Source: Tumebacillus flagellatus (lineage in GTDB: Bacteria; Bacillota; Bacilli; Tumebacillales; Tumebacillaceae). Taken from it: a DNA stretch of 64,000 nt. Shown in pieces: positions 16,349 to 26,789 of the stretch. The stretch is from NCBI RefSeq assembly GCF_000714935.1, contig NZ_JMIR01000023.1, positions 1 through 64,000 of the forward strand, read 5' to 3'. The notes beneath the pieces are model-generated. The model was not told where the DNA came from. It worked only from the letters and a program-made list of their open reading frames with translations, and made no database searches. Within the stretch, counting starts at the first letter, position 1, and each line of letters starts with the position of its first letter. The position numbers and the translations under genes are program-made.

Positions 16349-17440
16349 ATGAAAATTTTTGAATATATGGAGAAGTATGATTATGAGCAACTCGTCTTCT
16401 GCCACGACCAAGCGTCGGGTCTGAAAGCGATCATTGCGATACATGACACCACCCTCGGACCGGCACTGGGCGGTACCCGCATGTGGACCTATGAAAGCGA
16501 AGAAGCGGCAATCGAAGACGCGCTTCGTCTGGCAAAGGGCATGACTTACAAAAACGCGGCGGCGGGCCTGAACCTCGGCGGCGGCAAGACCGTCATCATC
16601 GGCAACCCGCGCACCGATAAATCCGAAGCGATGTTCCGCGCGTTCGGCCGCTACATCGAATCTCTGAACGGCCGCTACATCACGGCGGAAGACGTGGGCA
16701 CCACCGTTCAAGACATGGAATACATCCGCCAAGAAACCCGTTACGTCACCGGCGTTTCCGAAGCGTTCGGCTCTTCCGGCAACCCGTCCCCGATGACGGC
16801 GCTCGGCTGCTTCGTCGGCCTGAAAGCGGCGGCGAAGGAAGCGTTCGGCACCGACGACGTGACCGGCAAAGTGGTAGCGGTTCAAGGCGTGGGCAACGTC
16901 GGCTACTACCTCTGCAAACACCTGCATGAAGCAGGCGCGAAACTGATCGTCACCGACATCAACCAAGAAGCGATCGACCGCGTCGTCAACGAATTCGGCG
17001 CAGAAGTCGTCGCTCCGAAGGATATCTTCGGCGTGCAAGCGGACATCTTCGCACCGTGCGCGCTGGGCGCGATCATCAACGACGAGACGATCCCGCAACT
17101 GAAAGTGAAAGTCATCGCAGGTTCCGCGAACAACCAGCTCAAAGAAGAGCGCCACGGCGACACCATCCATGAGATGGGCATCGTGTACGCTCCGGACTAC
17201 GTCATCAACTCCGGCGGCGTCATCAACGTTGCGGACGAACTGAACGGCTACAACGCAGAGCGCGCAACCAAGAAGATCGAGAACATCTACAACATCATCT
17301 CGAACATCATCGAAATCTCCAAACGCGACGGCATCCCGACCTACAAAGCGGCGGACCGCATGGCGGAAGACCGCATCCGCACGCTCGGCTCTTCCCGTTC
17401 CAACTACCTGAGCACCGAGCGTTCCATTCTCTCGAAGTAA
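16349..17440 (+). CDS. bcd: Leucine dehydrogenase
   Basis: 363 residues, normal for the Glu/Leu/Phe/Val dehydrogenase family. It oxidatively deaminates Leu, Ile and Val to 2-oxoacids using NAD. The catalytic Lys is Lys80 in [16 protein letters not shown] (41-46) contributes to the substrate site, and the NAD loop is [11 protein letters not shown]. First gene of the sigma-54-driven operon: its products feed the dehydrogenase complex encoded next. lpd follows after 22 bases. Confidence 0.97.
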   Translation: MKIFEYMEKYDYEQLVFCHDQASGLKAIIAIHDTTLGPALGGTRMWTYESEEAAIEDALRLAKGMTYKNAAAGLNLGGGKTVIIGNPRTDKSEAMFRAFGRYIESLNGRYITAEDVGTTVQDMEYIRQETRYVTGVSEAFGSSGNPSPMTALGCFVGLKAAAKEAFGTDDVTGKVVAVQGVGNVGYYLCKHLHEAGAKLIVTDINQEAIDRVVNEFGAEVVAPKDIFGVQADIFAPCALGAIINDETIPQLKVKVIAGSANNQLKEERHGDTIHEMGIVYAPDYVINSGGVINVADELNGYNAERATKKIENIYNIISNIIEISKRDGIPTYKAADRMAEDRIRTLGSSRSNYLSTERSILSK

Positions 17441-17462
17441 TCCCGAAAGGAGTCACTCCCTC

Positions 17463-18908
17463 ATGGCTGAACAGTTAGATGTAGTGATCCTGGGCGGGGG
17501 CACGGGCGGCTATGTAGCCGCCATCCGTGCCGCCCAATTGGGATTGAAAGTCGCCGTGGTCGAGAAGGACAAGGTCGGCGGAACCTGCTTGCATCGCGGG
17601 TGCATCCCATCCAAAGCGCTGCTGAAGAGCGCCGACATCCTCGCGACGGTGCAAAAGTCCAAGGACTTCGGCATCCAAGTGGAAGGCAACGTTACGCTTG
17701 ATTTCGGCAATGTCATGGCGCGCAAGGAAAAAATCGTCGGCAACCTGCACAAAGGCGTGCAATCGCTGCTCAAAAAACACAACGTCCAAGTCATCCAAGG
17801 CAACGGCACCGTGATGGGGCCGTCGATCTTCTCGCCGCTGGCGGGCGCTGTGCGCGTCGAGAAAGCGGACGGCGAACAGGAGATCATCAACCCGCGCAAC
17901 TTGATCATCGCGACCGGTTCCCGCCCGAAAACCTTGCCGGGCTTGACGGTGGACGGCACGCACGTGATCAACTCCGATCATGCGCTGGAACTTTCCGAAC
18001 TGCCGAAGTCGGTGATCATCGTCGGCGCCGGCGCGATCGGCTGCGAATGGGCGTCGATGTTCTCTGACTACGGCGTGCAAGTCACCCTCGTCGAGTTCGC
18101 GCCGCAAATTCTGCCGCTCGAAGATGAAGACGTGGCAGCGGAGCTGGCGAAACTGCTCGGCCGCCGCAAAACGAAAGTCAAGATCATGACGTCGACCGGC
18201 GTGCTGGCCGACACGCTGAAGATCGAGGGCGACACCGTCTCGATCCAAGCGAAAGTCAACGTCGGCACCGACAAAGAGACGATCGAAACCTTGACCGCCG
18301 ACAAACTGCTCGTCTCCGTCGGGCGTGAAGCGGCGATCGACAACATCGGCCTTGAAGCGACCGAAGTGCAGATCGACCGCGGCACCATCGTCGTGGATGA
18401 ACACTTCCGCACCAAAGAGAAGAACATCTTCGCCATCGGCGACGTTTTGAACACGCCGCAACTGGCGCATGTCGCGTCGCACGAAGGCATCCACGCCGTG
18501 GAAGTGATCGCAGGTCTCAACCCGCATCCGATCAACTACGCGATGATTCCGCGCTGCACCTACACCCGCCCGGAAGTGGCTTCGATCGGCTATACCGAGA
18601 AGCATCTGCGCAGTGAAGGCCGCGAGATCAAAGTCGGCAAATTCCCGTTCCGCGGCATCGGCAAAGCGCAAGTCAACGGCGAAATCGACGGTTTCGTCAA
18701 GATGATCGCAGACGCGCAGACGGGAGATCTGCTCGGCGTGCACATGATCGGCCAAAACGTCACCGACATGATCTCGGAAGCGGGTCTCGCCGCACTGCTG
18801 GACGCGACCGCATGGGAGATCGGCCTCGCCATCCATCCGCACCCGACGCTCTCCGAAGCGATCGGCGAAGCGGCTTTGGCTGTTGAAGGCATGGCGATCC
18901 ACTATTAA
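17463..18908 (+). CDS. lpdA: Dihydrolipoyl dehydrogenase (E3 of the branched-chain complex)
   Basis: 481-residue flavoprotein that reoxidises dihydrolipoyl-E2 and reduces NAD. FAD loop GGGTGGYVAA, redox-active disulfide GGTCLHRGC (Cys42/Cys47), NAD loop GAGAIGCE and the C-terminal interface motif HPHPTLSEA are all present. The position between bcd and the E1 genes identifies it as the BCKDH E3 (LpdV-type). In B. subtilis, buk lies between bcd and lpdV; here it is missing. Confidence 0.97.
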   Translation: MAEQLDVVILGGGTGGYVAAIRAAQLGLKVAVVEKDKVGGTCLHRGCIPSKALLKSADILATVQKSKDFGIQVEGNVTLDFGNVMARKEKIVGNLHKGVQSLLKKHNVQVIQGNGTVMGPSIFSPLAGAVRVEKADGEQEIINPRNLIIATGSRPKTLPGLTVDGTHVINSDHALELSELPKSVIIVGAGAIGCEWASMFSDYGVQVTLVEFAPQILPLEDEDVAAELAKLLGRRKTKVKIMTSTGVLADTLKIEGDTVSIQAKVNVGTDKETIETLTADKLLVSVGREAAIDNIGLEATEVQIDRGTIVVDEHFRTKEKNIFAIGDVLNTPQLAHVASHEGIHAVEVIAGLNPHPINYAMIPRCTYTRPEVASIGYTEKHLRSEGREIKVGKFPFRGIGKAQVNGEIDGFVKMIADAQTGDLLGVHMIGQNVTDMISEAGLAALLDATAWEIGLAIHPHPTLSEAIGEAALAVEGMAIHY

Positions 18909-18938
18909 GGCGAAGGACTCGACAGGAGGTTTCGGAGC

Positions 18939-19934
18939 ATGTCTAAGTTGAACCACAAAGATCTGGGCTTGACCGATCAACAAGCGCTGGATATGTATAC
19001 CTACATGCTGCTGGCGCGCAAGCTCGACGAGCGTTTCTGGCTGTTGAACCGCGCGGGCAAAATTCCGTTTGTCATCTCCTGTCAAGGTCAAGAGGCGGCG
19101 CAAGTTGGCGCTGCCTTTGCCCTTGACAAGAACTTGGATTACGTTGCCCCGTACTACCGCGATTTGGGCGTCGTGCTCGTGTTCGGCCAAACGCCGACCG
19201 AAGTCATGATGTCCGCGTTTGCGAAGCCGGGCGATCCGAACTCGCACGGACGTCAGATGCCGGGTCACTTCGGCGGCAAGAAAAACCGCATCCTGACCGG
19301 CTCTTCTCCGGTGACCACGCAATTCCCGCACGCGGTCGGCGTGGCTTTGGCTGCCAAGATGCGCCGTGAGAAAACGGTTACGTACACCTCGACGGGCGAA
19401 GGTTCGTCCAACCAAGGCGACTTCCATGAAGCGTGCAACTTTGCCGCCGTTCACAAACTCCCGGTGATTTTCTGCGTCGAGAACAACGGCTACGCGATTT
19501 CCGTGCCGCTCGACAAGCAGCTGGGCAACCACAACACCGCAGACCGCGCGTTGGGCTACGGCTTCCCTGGCTATTCGATCGACGGCAACGACGTGCTGGA
19601 AGTCTACAAGTATTTCAAAGAAGCGGCCGACCGCGCCCGCAACGGCGAAGGCCCGACTTTGATCGAAGCCCGCACGTACCGCTTGACCCCGCACTCCTCC
19701 GACGATGACGACAGAAGCTACCGCGCGCGCGAAGAAGTGGAAGCCGCGAAGAAAAAAGACCCGCTGATCACGTTCGCCGAGTACCTGCGCAACGCAGGCG
19801 TTCTGACGGCTGAAGTGGAGCAGGAGCTGACCGACCGTGTCATGCGCGAAGTCAACGAAGGCACCGACGCGGCGGAAAAAGCGCCGTTCTACGAACCGGA
19901 AGACGTGCTGACCCACGTCTACGAAGAACGTTAG
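18939..19934 (+). CDS. bkdAA: Branched-chain 2-oxoacid dehydrogenase E1 alpha
   Basis: 331 residues. It carries the ThDP-binding signature from STGEGSSNQGDFHEA to CVENNGYAI, and RTYRLTPHSSDDDDRSYR as in BCKDH alpha subunits. With E1 beta it decarboxylates the 2-oxoacids made from Leu, Ile and Val and transfers the acyl group to lipoyl-E2. CAGGAGG is upstream of the ATG. The beta-subunit gene begins 13 bases after its stop codon. Confidence 0.95.
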   Translation: MSKLNHKDLGLTDQQALDMYTYMLLARKLDERFWLLNRAGKIPFVISCQGQEAAQVGAAFALDKNLDYVAPYYRDLGVVLVFGQTPTEVMMSAFAKPGDPNSHGRQMPGHFGGKKNRILTGSSPVTTQFPHAVGVALAAKMRREKTVTYTSTGEGSSNQGDFHEACNFAAVHKLPVIFCVENNGYAISVPLDKQLGNHNTADRALGYGFPGYSIDGNDVLEVYKYFKEAADRARNGEGPTLIEARTYRLTPHSSDDDDRSYRAREEVEAAKKKDPLITFAEYLRNAGVLTAEVEQELTDRVMREVNEGTDAAEKAPFYEPEDVLTHVYEER

Positions 19935-19947
19935 GAGGTCTCGTCTC

Positions 19948-20931
19948 ATGGCGATTAAATCTTACATTGAGGCAGTCACAGAAGCGCTGGCAGAAGAGAT
20001 GGAGCGCGATTCGTCGATCTTCATCCTCGGCGAGGACGTCGGCGTTCGCGGCGGCGTTTTCCGGGCGACCGCCGGATTGATCGAAAAATTCGGCGAAGAG
20101 CGCGTGATGGACTCTCCGCTGTCCGAATCGGCGATCGTCGGCGTCACCATCGGCGCTGCGATGGTCGGCATGCGTCCGGTCGCAGAAATTCAGTTCGCCG
20201 ACTTCATCTTCCCGGCGTACAACCAGATCGTGTCGGAAGCAGCCCGCATCCGCTACCGCACCAAAAGCGACTGGACCGTTCCGCTGACGATCCGCGCTCC
20301 GTACGGCGGCGGCGTTCACGGCGCGCTCTACCATTCCCAGTCGATCGAAGCGCTGTTCCACCATGTTCCGGGCATCAAGATCGTCATGCCGTCCACGCCG
20401 TATGACGTCAAAGGTTTGCTCAAAGCGTCGATTCGCGACAATGACCCGGTTCTGTTCTTGGAGCACAAACGCTGCTACCGCTTGATCAAAGGGGAAGTGC
20501 CGGAGGGCGACTACACCATCGAGATCGGCAAAGCGGACGTCAAGCGCGAAGGCGACGACGTCACCGTCATCACCTACGGCCTGATGGTGCACTACGCGCT
20601 GGAAGCGGCGGAAACGCTGGCGAAGGAAGGCATCTCCACGCACATCCTCGACTTGCGCTCGATCAAGCCGATCGACCGTGAAGCGATTCTTGAGGCGACC
20701 CGCAAGACCGGCAAAGTCTTGATCGTGCACGAAGACGGCAAATTCGGCGGCGTCGGCGGCGAAATCGCGGCGATCATCGCCGAAGAAGCGCTGTTCGACC
20801 TCGACGCGCCGATCCAACGTCTCGCAGGCCCGGACGTACCGGCGATGCCGTACTCCCCGCCGCAAGAGAAGTTCTACATGCTGAACCCGACCAAGATCGC
20901 GGACGCCATCCGCGACCTGGCGAAATTCTAA
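19948..20931 (+). CDS. bkdAB: Branched-chain 2-oxoacid dehydrogenase E1 beta
   Basis: 327 residues, transketolase-like beta subunit. Typical segments are LGEDVGVRGGVFRATAGL, DSPLSESAIVG, RAPYGGGVHGALYHSQSIEA and VHEDGKFGGVGGEIAA. It completes the E1 heterotetramer with the product of the preceding gene. Its ribosome site is TTAGGAGGTC, formed partly from the bkdAA stop. The E2 gene follows after 24 bases. Confidence 0.95.
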   Translation: MAIKSYIEAVTEALAEEMERDSSIFILGEDVGVRGGVFRATAGLIEKFGEERVMDSPLSESAIVGVTIGAAMVGMRPVAEIQFADFIFPAYNQIVSEAARIRYRTKSDWTVPLTIRAPYGGGVHGALYHSQSIEALFHHVPGIKIVMPSTPYDVKGLLKASIRDNDPVLFLEHKRCYRLIKGEVPEGDYTIEIGKADVKREGDDVTVITYGLMVHYALEAAETLAKEGISTHILDLRSIKPIDREAILEATRKTGKVLIVHEDGKFGGVGGEIAAIIAEEALFDLDAPIQRLAGPDVPAMPYSPPQEKFYMLNPTKIADAIRDLAKF

Positions 20932-20955
20932 GCACGGACAGGAGGAACTTCGCAC

Positions 20956-22314
20956 ATGGCAACCCTCAAGATGCCCCAGCTCGGCGAGTCGGTCACGGAA
21001 GGCACGATCGCCAAGTGGCTGAAACAGCCGGGGGATAAAATCAACAAATACGATCCGCTCGCAGAAGTCATCACCGATAAAGTCAACGCCGAAGTACCGT
21101 CCGAATTCGTCGGCATCCTGACCGAAATCCTCGTGCCCGAAGGCGCGACGGTCGCGGTCGGCACGCCGATTGCCACGATCGCCGAAGAAGGAGAAGCGCC
21201 GGCTCCGGCAGCGGCTCCCGCTCCGGCTGCTCAAGCGGCACCGGTCGCTCCGGCCGCGGCTCCCGCTTCGGCAGCTGCAGGCGCTGTCACTCCGGCCGCT
21301 TCTGCGGCAGCGGCACCGTCTGCAGACCGTCCGCGCTATTCGCCGGCTGTCATGCGCTTGATCCAAGAGCACAACGTCGACCCGTCCCGCATCTCCGGCA
21401 CGGGCACCGGCGGGCGCATCACCCGCAAAGACGTGCTCGCGTTTATCGAGCAAGGCGGCGCGGCGGCTCCGGCACCGTCCGCGCAGCTTACCAAAACGCA
21501 AGAAGACCTCGCGTCTGTTGCGGCTCCGACCCAACCGGCGACCGGCCTGACCGAACTCGGCGCGCAAGGCGTGCAAGCATCGGCAGCTCCGTCCGCTCCG
21601 GCGTACCAAGCGGCAGAGGGCGACACCGTCATCGAAGCGACCGGCGTGCGCAAGACGATTGCCCGCCGCATGGTCGAGTCGAAACACAACGCGCCGCACG
21701 CGTGGACGATGATGGAAGTCGACATGACGAACCTCGTGCGTTTCCGCGACCGCAACAAGGAAGGCTTCAAGAAGAAGGAAGGCGTCAACTTGACGTTCCT
21801 CCCGTTCATGATCAAAGCGGTGGTCGATGCGATCAAACAATATCCGATCATCAACTCGACATGGCAGGACGACAAGATTATTATTAAAAAAGACATCAAC
21901 ATCTCGATTGCCGTCGCCACCGACGACGCGCTGTTCGTTCCGGTGATCAAAAACGCCGACCGCCTCTCGATCCTCGGTCTGTCGCATGCGATCAACGATT
22001 TGGCGAAGCGCGCGCGTGCAGGCAAGCTGACCCCGAGCGACATGTCGGGCGGCACCTTCACCGTCAACAACACCGGCGCGTTCGGCTCCGTGCAATCGAT
22101 GCCGATCATCAACGCACCGCAAGCGGCGATCCTCTCGATGGAATCGATCATCAAGCGTCCGACCGTCATGCCGGACGATTCGTTTGCGATCCGCTCGATG
22201 ATGAACATGTGCATGTCGCTCGACCACCGCGTTCTCGACGGCTGGGTCTGCGGCCAATTCCTGCAGGCTGTCAAGAAAAACCTCGAAAGCGCAACCGAGC
22301 CGACTTTGTACTAA
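20956..22314 (+). CDS. bkdB: Branched-chain 2-oxoacid dehydrogenase E2 (dihydrolipoyl acyltransferase)
   Basis: 452 residues. Order: one lipoyl domain (1-76) with the lipoylated Lys42 in ITDKVNAEVPS; an Ala/Pro-rich swinging arm (about 78-120); a peripheral subunit-binding domain (about 124-160, SPAVMRLIQEHNVDPSRISG); a second flexible linker; and the catalytic domain ending in SLDHRVLDG, with His424 and Asp428. It forms the core of the complex and makes isovaleryl-, 2-methylbutyryl- and isobutyryl-CoA. lipA directly follows, which can supply the lipoyl group the lipoyl domain needs. Confidence 0.95.
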   Translation: MATLKMPQLGESVTEGTIAKWLKQPGDKINKYDPLAEVITDKVNAEVPSEFVGILTEILVPEGATVAVGTPIATIAEEGEAPAPAAAPAPAAQAAPVAPAAAPASAAAGAVTPAASAAAAPSADRPRYSPAVMRLIQEHNVDPSRISGTGTGGRITRKDVLAFIEQGGAAAPAPSAQLTKTQEDLASVAAPTQPATGLTELGAQGVQASAAPSAPAYQAAEGDTVIEATGVRKTIARRMVESKHNAPHAWTMMEVDMTNLVRFRDRNKEGFKKKEGVNLTFLPFMIKAVVDAIKQYPIINSTWQDDKIIIKKDINISIAVATDDALFVPVIKNADRLSILGLSHAINDLAKRARAGKLTPSDMSGGTFTVNNTGAFGSVQSMPIINAPQAAILSMESIIKRPTVMPDDSFAIRSMMNMCMSLDHRVLDGWVCGQFLQAVKKNLESATEPTLY

Positions 22315-22338
22315 TCTTGCAAAAAGAGGTGTGCCAGC

Positions 22339-23259
22339 GTGGAAGAACTTGACGTTCTCGAAGAAAAACCGCTTCGCCGCCCGGACTGGCTGAAAATCCA
22401 GTTGAAGACCGGGCCGAACTTTACTGAACTCAAAGAGCTGATGCGGGGTCAAACGCTCCACACCGTTTGTGAAGAAGCTCGTTGCCCGAACATCTACGAG
22501 TGCTGGGAAAACCGCACGGCGACGTTCATGATCTTGGGCGACATCTGCACCCGCGCCTGCGGTTTCTGCGCCGTCAAAACCGGCCTGCCGACCGAACTCG
22601 ACTTGGCGGAACCGGAGCGCGTGGCGGAATCGGTCGACACGATGGGCCTGCGCCATGCCGTCGTCACCGCCGTCGCCCGCGACGATCTCAAAGACCACGG
22701 CGCTTCCGTGTTCGCCGAGACCGTCCGCGCCATCCGCCGCCGCCGTCCGCTGTGCACCGTGGAAGTGCTGCCGTCCGACATGGGCGGCAACCTCGAAGCG
22801 CTGCACACGCTCTTGGACGCGGAACCGGACATCTTCAACCACAACATCGAAACGGTGCGCCGCTTGACGCCGAAAGTTCGCGCCAAAGCGACCTACGACC
22901 GCACCTTGGAAGTGCTGCGCCGCTCCAAGGAATACAAACCGCAGATCCCGACCAAGTCGAGTTTGATGCTCGGCCACGGCGAGACGCGGGAAGAGATCAT
23001 CCAAGTGATGGACGATCTGCGGGCGGTCGATTGCGACATCATGACGATGGGCCAATACCTCCAACCGACCAAGAAACATCTGCCGGTGCGCAAGTTCTGG
23101 ACGCCGGAAGAGTTTGCCGAGTTGAAGGAAGAGGCGTTGAAGCGCGGGTTCAAGCACGTGGAATCCGGTCCGCTCGTCCGCAGTTCGTATCACGCGCACG
23201 AGCAAGCGCAATCGGCGGAACAGCAGATTCAACAAGAACAGATCCAACAAGCGAAGTAA
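22339..23259 (+). CDS. lipA: Lipoyl synthase
   Basis: 306-residue radical-SAM enzyme that inserts two sulfurs into the octanoyl group. Both iron-sulfur sites are present: the auxiliary cluster Cys44, Cys49 and Cys55 ([12 protein letters not shown]) and the radical-SAM Cys70, Cys74 and Cys77 (CTRACGFC). It starts at GTG. The C-terminus ends in a Gln-rich tail ([12 protein letters not shown]). It is 24 bases after bkdB, so lipoate synthesis is tied to BCKDH expression. A strong hairpin with T tract follows, separating it from lipB. Confidence 0.96.
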   Translation: MEELDVLEEKPLRRPDWLKIQLKTGPNFTELKELMRGQTLHTVCEEARCPNIYECWENRTATFMILGDICTRACGFCAVKTGLPTELDLAEPERVAESVDTMGLRHAVVTAVARDDLKDHGASVFAETVRAIRRRRPLCTVEVLPSDMGGNLEALHTLLDAEPDIFNHNIETVRRLTPKVRAKATYDRTLEVLRRSKEYKPQIPTKSSLMLGHGETREEIIQVMDDLRAVDCDIMTMGQYLQPTKKHLPVRKFWTPEEFAELKEEALKRGFKHVESGPLVRSSYHAHEQAQSAEQQIQQEQIQQAK

Positions 23260-23262
23260 GCC

Positions 23263-23305
23263 AAAAATCACAGCGGAGCCCTCGGGTCGACGCTGTGATT
23301 TTTTT
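23263..23305 (+). terminator. Terminator between lipA and lipB
   Basis: AAAAATCACAGCG pairs with CGCTGTGATTTTT, followed by further T. It ends only about 15 bases before the lipB start and abuts its ribosome site (CAGGAGG). lipB must therefore be reached by read-through or by a promoter not identified here. Confidence 0.9.
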
Positions 23306-23321
23306 CAGGAGGCACAGCCGT

Positions 23322-24044
23322 ATGAAACCGCAATGTGACATCTACGACCTCGGCCGGGTGGAGTACGGCCAAGGATTCGACTTGCAAAAAAAAGCCGTTC
23401 GCCGCATGTTGAAGGGCGAACTTCCGAACACCGCCCTGTTGCTGGAACACCCGCCGGTCTACACGATCGGACGAGCGGGCGGAGCGCAGAACGTGTTGAT
23501 CGGGGAAGAAGAGCGCAAGCGATTGGGCATCGCGCTGTTTGATGTCGACCGCGGCGGCGACGTGACCTATCACGGGCCGGGTCAACTGGTCGGCTATCCG
23601 ATTTTGCACTTGCGCGATTGGAAAAACGACGTGCGCGAGTACCTGCGTCTGCTGGAGGAAGTGATCATCCGGCTGCTCGCGGGCTACGGCATCGAAGCGG
23701 GGCGCAAGGAAGGGATGACCGGCGCGTGGGTCGGCAACGAGAAGATTTGCGCCATCGGCGTCAAAGCGAACCGCGATACGGCGAACCAAAGCTACATCAC
23801 GTCGCACGGCTTCGCGCTGAACGTCGACCCGGACCTCTCGCACTTCGGCCACATCATCCCGTGCGGCATCACCGAGTACGGCGTGACATCGCTTCGCAAA
23901 GTACTCGGCCGAACGGTGGAGATGGATGAGGTCAAGAAACGCTGGGTCGCCGCGTTTGCCGAAGTGTTCGGCATCGAGACCAAGCAGGGCGAAGCGACGG
24001 CGGACGAGTTGGCCGAACGCTGGGGAGAAGACGTCGAAGTTTGA
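23322..24044 (+). CDS. lipB: Lipoyl(octanoyl) transferase LipB
   Basis: 240 residues. It moves octanoyl from acyl-carrier protein to the target lipoyl-domain lysine. Signature RGGDVTYHGPGQLVGYPI (77-94), the AIGVKAN segment with its conserved Lys (about 148), and the catalytic Cys181 in IIPCGITEYGV. Works just before LipA in lipoate synthesis. The ATG at 23322 is set by CAGGAGG. A terminator hairpin lies between lipA and this gene. Confidence 0.95.
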   Translation: MKPQCDIYDLGRVEYGQGFDLQKKAVRRMLKGELPNTALLLEHPPVYTIGRAGGAQNVLIGEEERKRLGIALFDVDRGGDVTYHGPGQLVGYPILHLRDWKNDVREYLRLLEEVIIRLLAGYGIEAGRKEGMTGAWVGNEKICAIGVKANRDTANQSYITSHGFALNVDPDLSHFGHIIPCGITEYGVTSLRKVLGRTVEMDEVKKRWVAAFAEVFGIETKQGEATADELAERWGEDVEV

Positions 24045-24086
24045 TCGACCCGGCGTGCAGGCTTCCACCGTTTCCGCACGTTCTCC

Positions 24087-24113
24087 AAGGGCCCGTTTGA
24101 CGGGTCCTTTTTT
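24087..24113 (+). terminator. Terminator of lipB
   Basis: AAGGGCCCG pairs (one mismatch) with CGGGTCCTT around TTTGA, followed by T. Confidence 0.85.
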
Positions 24114-24194
24114 CTCCGGTAGTACAGATGGTGAAGCCATGAAGTTTTTTTGTATGAGTATTCATTCAGTATTGGCGTTGCAACCGCTTTCCTA

Positions 24195-24203
24195 TGGTAT
24201 AAT
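24195..24203 (+). promoter_or_regulatory. Extended -10 promoter for the mutase operon
   Basis: TGGTATAAT is a perfect TATAAT with the extended-10 TG. Possible -35 boxes (TTGGCG, TTGCAA) are at non-ideal spacings of 20 and 14. It is 51 bases before the mutase start. Confidence 0.65.
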
Positions 24204-24254
24204 AAGGCGGTATGGCCATGTCCTCATCTTCCACTTCCTCTAGGAGGGTTTTTC

Positions 24255-25907
<1,653 letters not shown>

Positions 25908-25928
25908 TGGAGAAGGAGGAGCACCCCA

Positions 25929-26336
25929 ATGTCTGAAGCAAAAATCCGCGTTCTCGTCGCGAAACCGGGTCTTGACGGCCACGACCGCGGCGCACTCGTC
26001 GTAGCAAAAGCTCTGCGCGATGCCGGCATGGAAGTCATCTACACCGGCCTGCGCCAAACTCCGCAACAGATCGTTGCCACCGCGATCCAAGAAGACGTGG
26101 ACGCTGTCGGTTTGTCTTCGCTCTCCGGCGCGCACATGCACTTGTTCCCGGAAGTCGTGCGCCTCTTGAACGAGCAAGGCGCCGGCGACATCCTCGTCGT
26201 CGGCGGCGGCGTCATCCCGGACGAAGACATCCCGCAACTCAAGGAAGCCGGCATCGCCGAAGTGTTCACGCCGGGTTCGTCGCTGACCGTGATGGCCGAT
26301 TTCATCCGGGAAAGCGTCCAGAGCAAGAGGGGGTAA
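25929..26336 (+). CDS. Methylmalonyl-CoA mutase, cobalamin-binding subunit
   Basis: 135 residues. The B12-binding fold has the lower-ligand motif in [11 protein letters not shown] (His18), then [13 protein letters not shown] and [10 protein letters not shown], all standard for the mutase small subunit. It complements the large subunit, whose gene ends 21 bases upstream. AAGGAGG precedes the ATG. The epimerase begins five bases after its stop. Confidence 0.96.
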   Translation: MSEAKIRVLVAKPGLDGHDRGALVVAKALRDAGMEVIYTGLRQTPQQIVATAIQEDVDAVGLSSLSGAHMHLFPEVVRLLNEQGAGDILVVGGGVIPDEDIPQLKEAGIAEVFTPGSSLTVMADFIRESVQSKRG

Positions 26337-26341
26337 CGAGC

Positions 26342-26758
26342 ATGGCAGTCAACGCGTACAAAATCGACCATGTCGCCATCGCCGTCAACTCGATTGAAGA
26401 GACGTTGCCGGTCTACACCGGCGGCATCGGCCTCAAGTTTCTGCACGAGGAAGTCGTCGAAGATCAGATGGCGCGCTTGGCGTTCATCGAAGTCGGGGAG
26501 AGCTTGATCGAACTGCTGGAGCCGACCTGCCCGGAATCGCCGATCCGCAAGTTTTTGGACAAAAAAGGCCCGGGCATCCACCACATCGCCTACGCGGTGC
26601 CGGACGTGGTCGAAGCTTTGGCATCTGCGAAAGAAGCGGGCTACCGCTTGATTGACGAAGTGCCGCGCAAGGGCGGCCATGGGAAACTGATCGCGTTTTT
26701 GCACCCCAAGGATACCCACGGCGTCCTGACCGAGTTCTGCCAGCGCATTCCAGACTAG
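26342..26758 (+). CDS. mce: Methylmalonyl-CoA epimerase
   Basis: 138 residues, two glyoxalase-type beta-alpha-beta-beta-beta modules. Metal ligands are His10 (KIDHVAIAV), His80/81 (GIHHIAYAV) and Glu131 (GVLTEFCQ). It interconverts (S)- and (R)-methylmalonyl-CoA, bridging the carboxyltransferase and the mutase in this operon. Its place between the B12 subunit and the carboxyltransferase resembles the yqjC-yqjD order of B. subtilis. Confidence 0.95.
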   Translation: MAVNAYKIDHVAIAVNSIEETLPVYTGGIGLKFLHEEVVEDQMARLAFIEVGESLIELLEPTCPESPIRKFLDKKGPGIHHIAYAVPDVVEALASAKEAGYRLIDEVPRKGGHGKLIAFLHPKDTHGVLTEFCQRIPD

Positions 26759-26789
26759 AGCTCAGAGTATAGAGTGGAGGGGAATCCTT

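Noticed and set aside
19852-23271. A very long antisense open frame (over 1100 codons) opposite bkdAB, bkdB and lipA, and similar long antisense frames elsewhere (for example 335-2527, 17475-19949, 24240-26237)
   Set aside because: They are shadows of GC-rich coding sequence on the other strand. They have Arg/His/Asp-rich translations, no recognisable domains and no ribosome sites, and each lies over a confidently identified gene.
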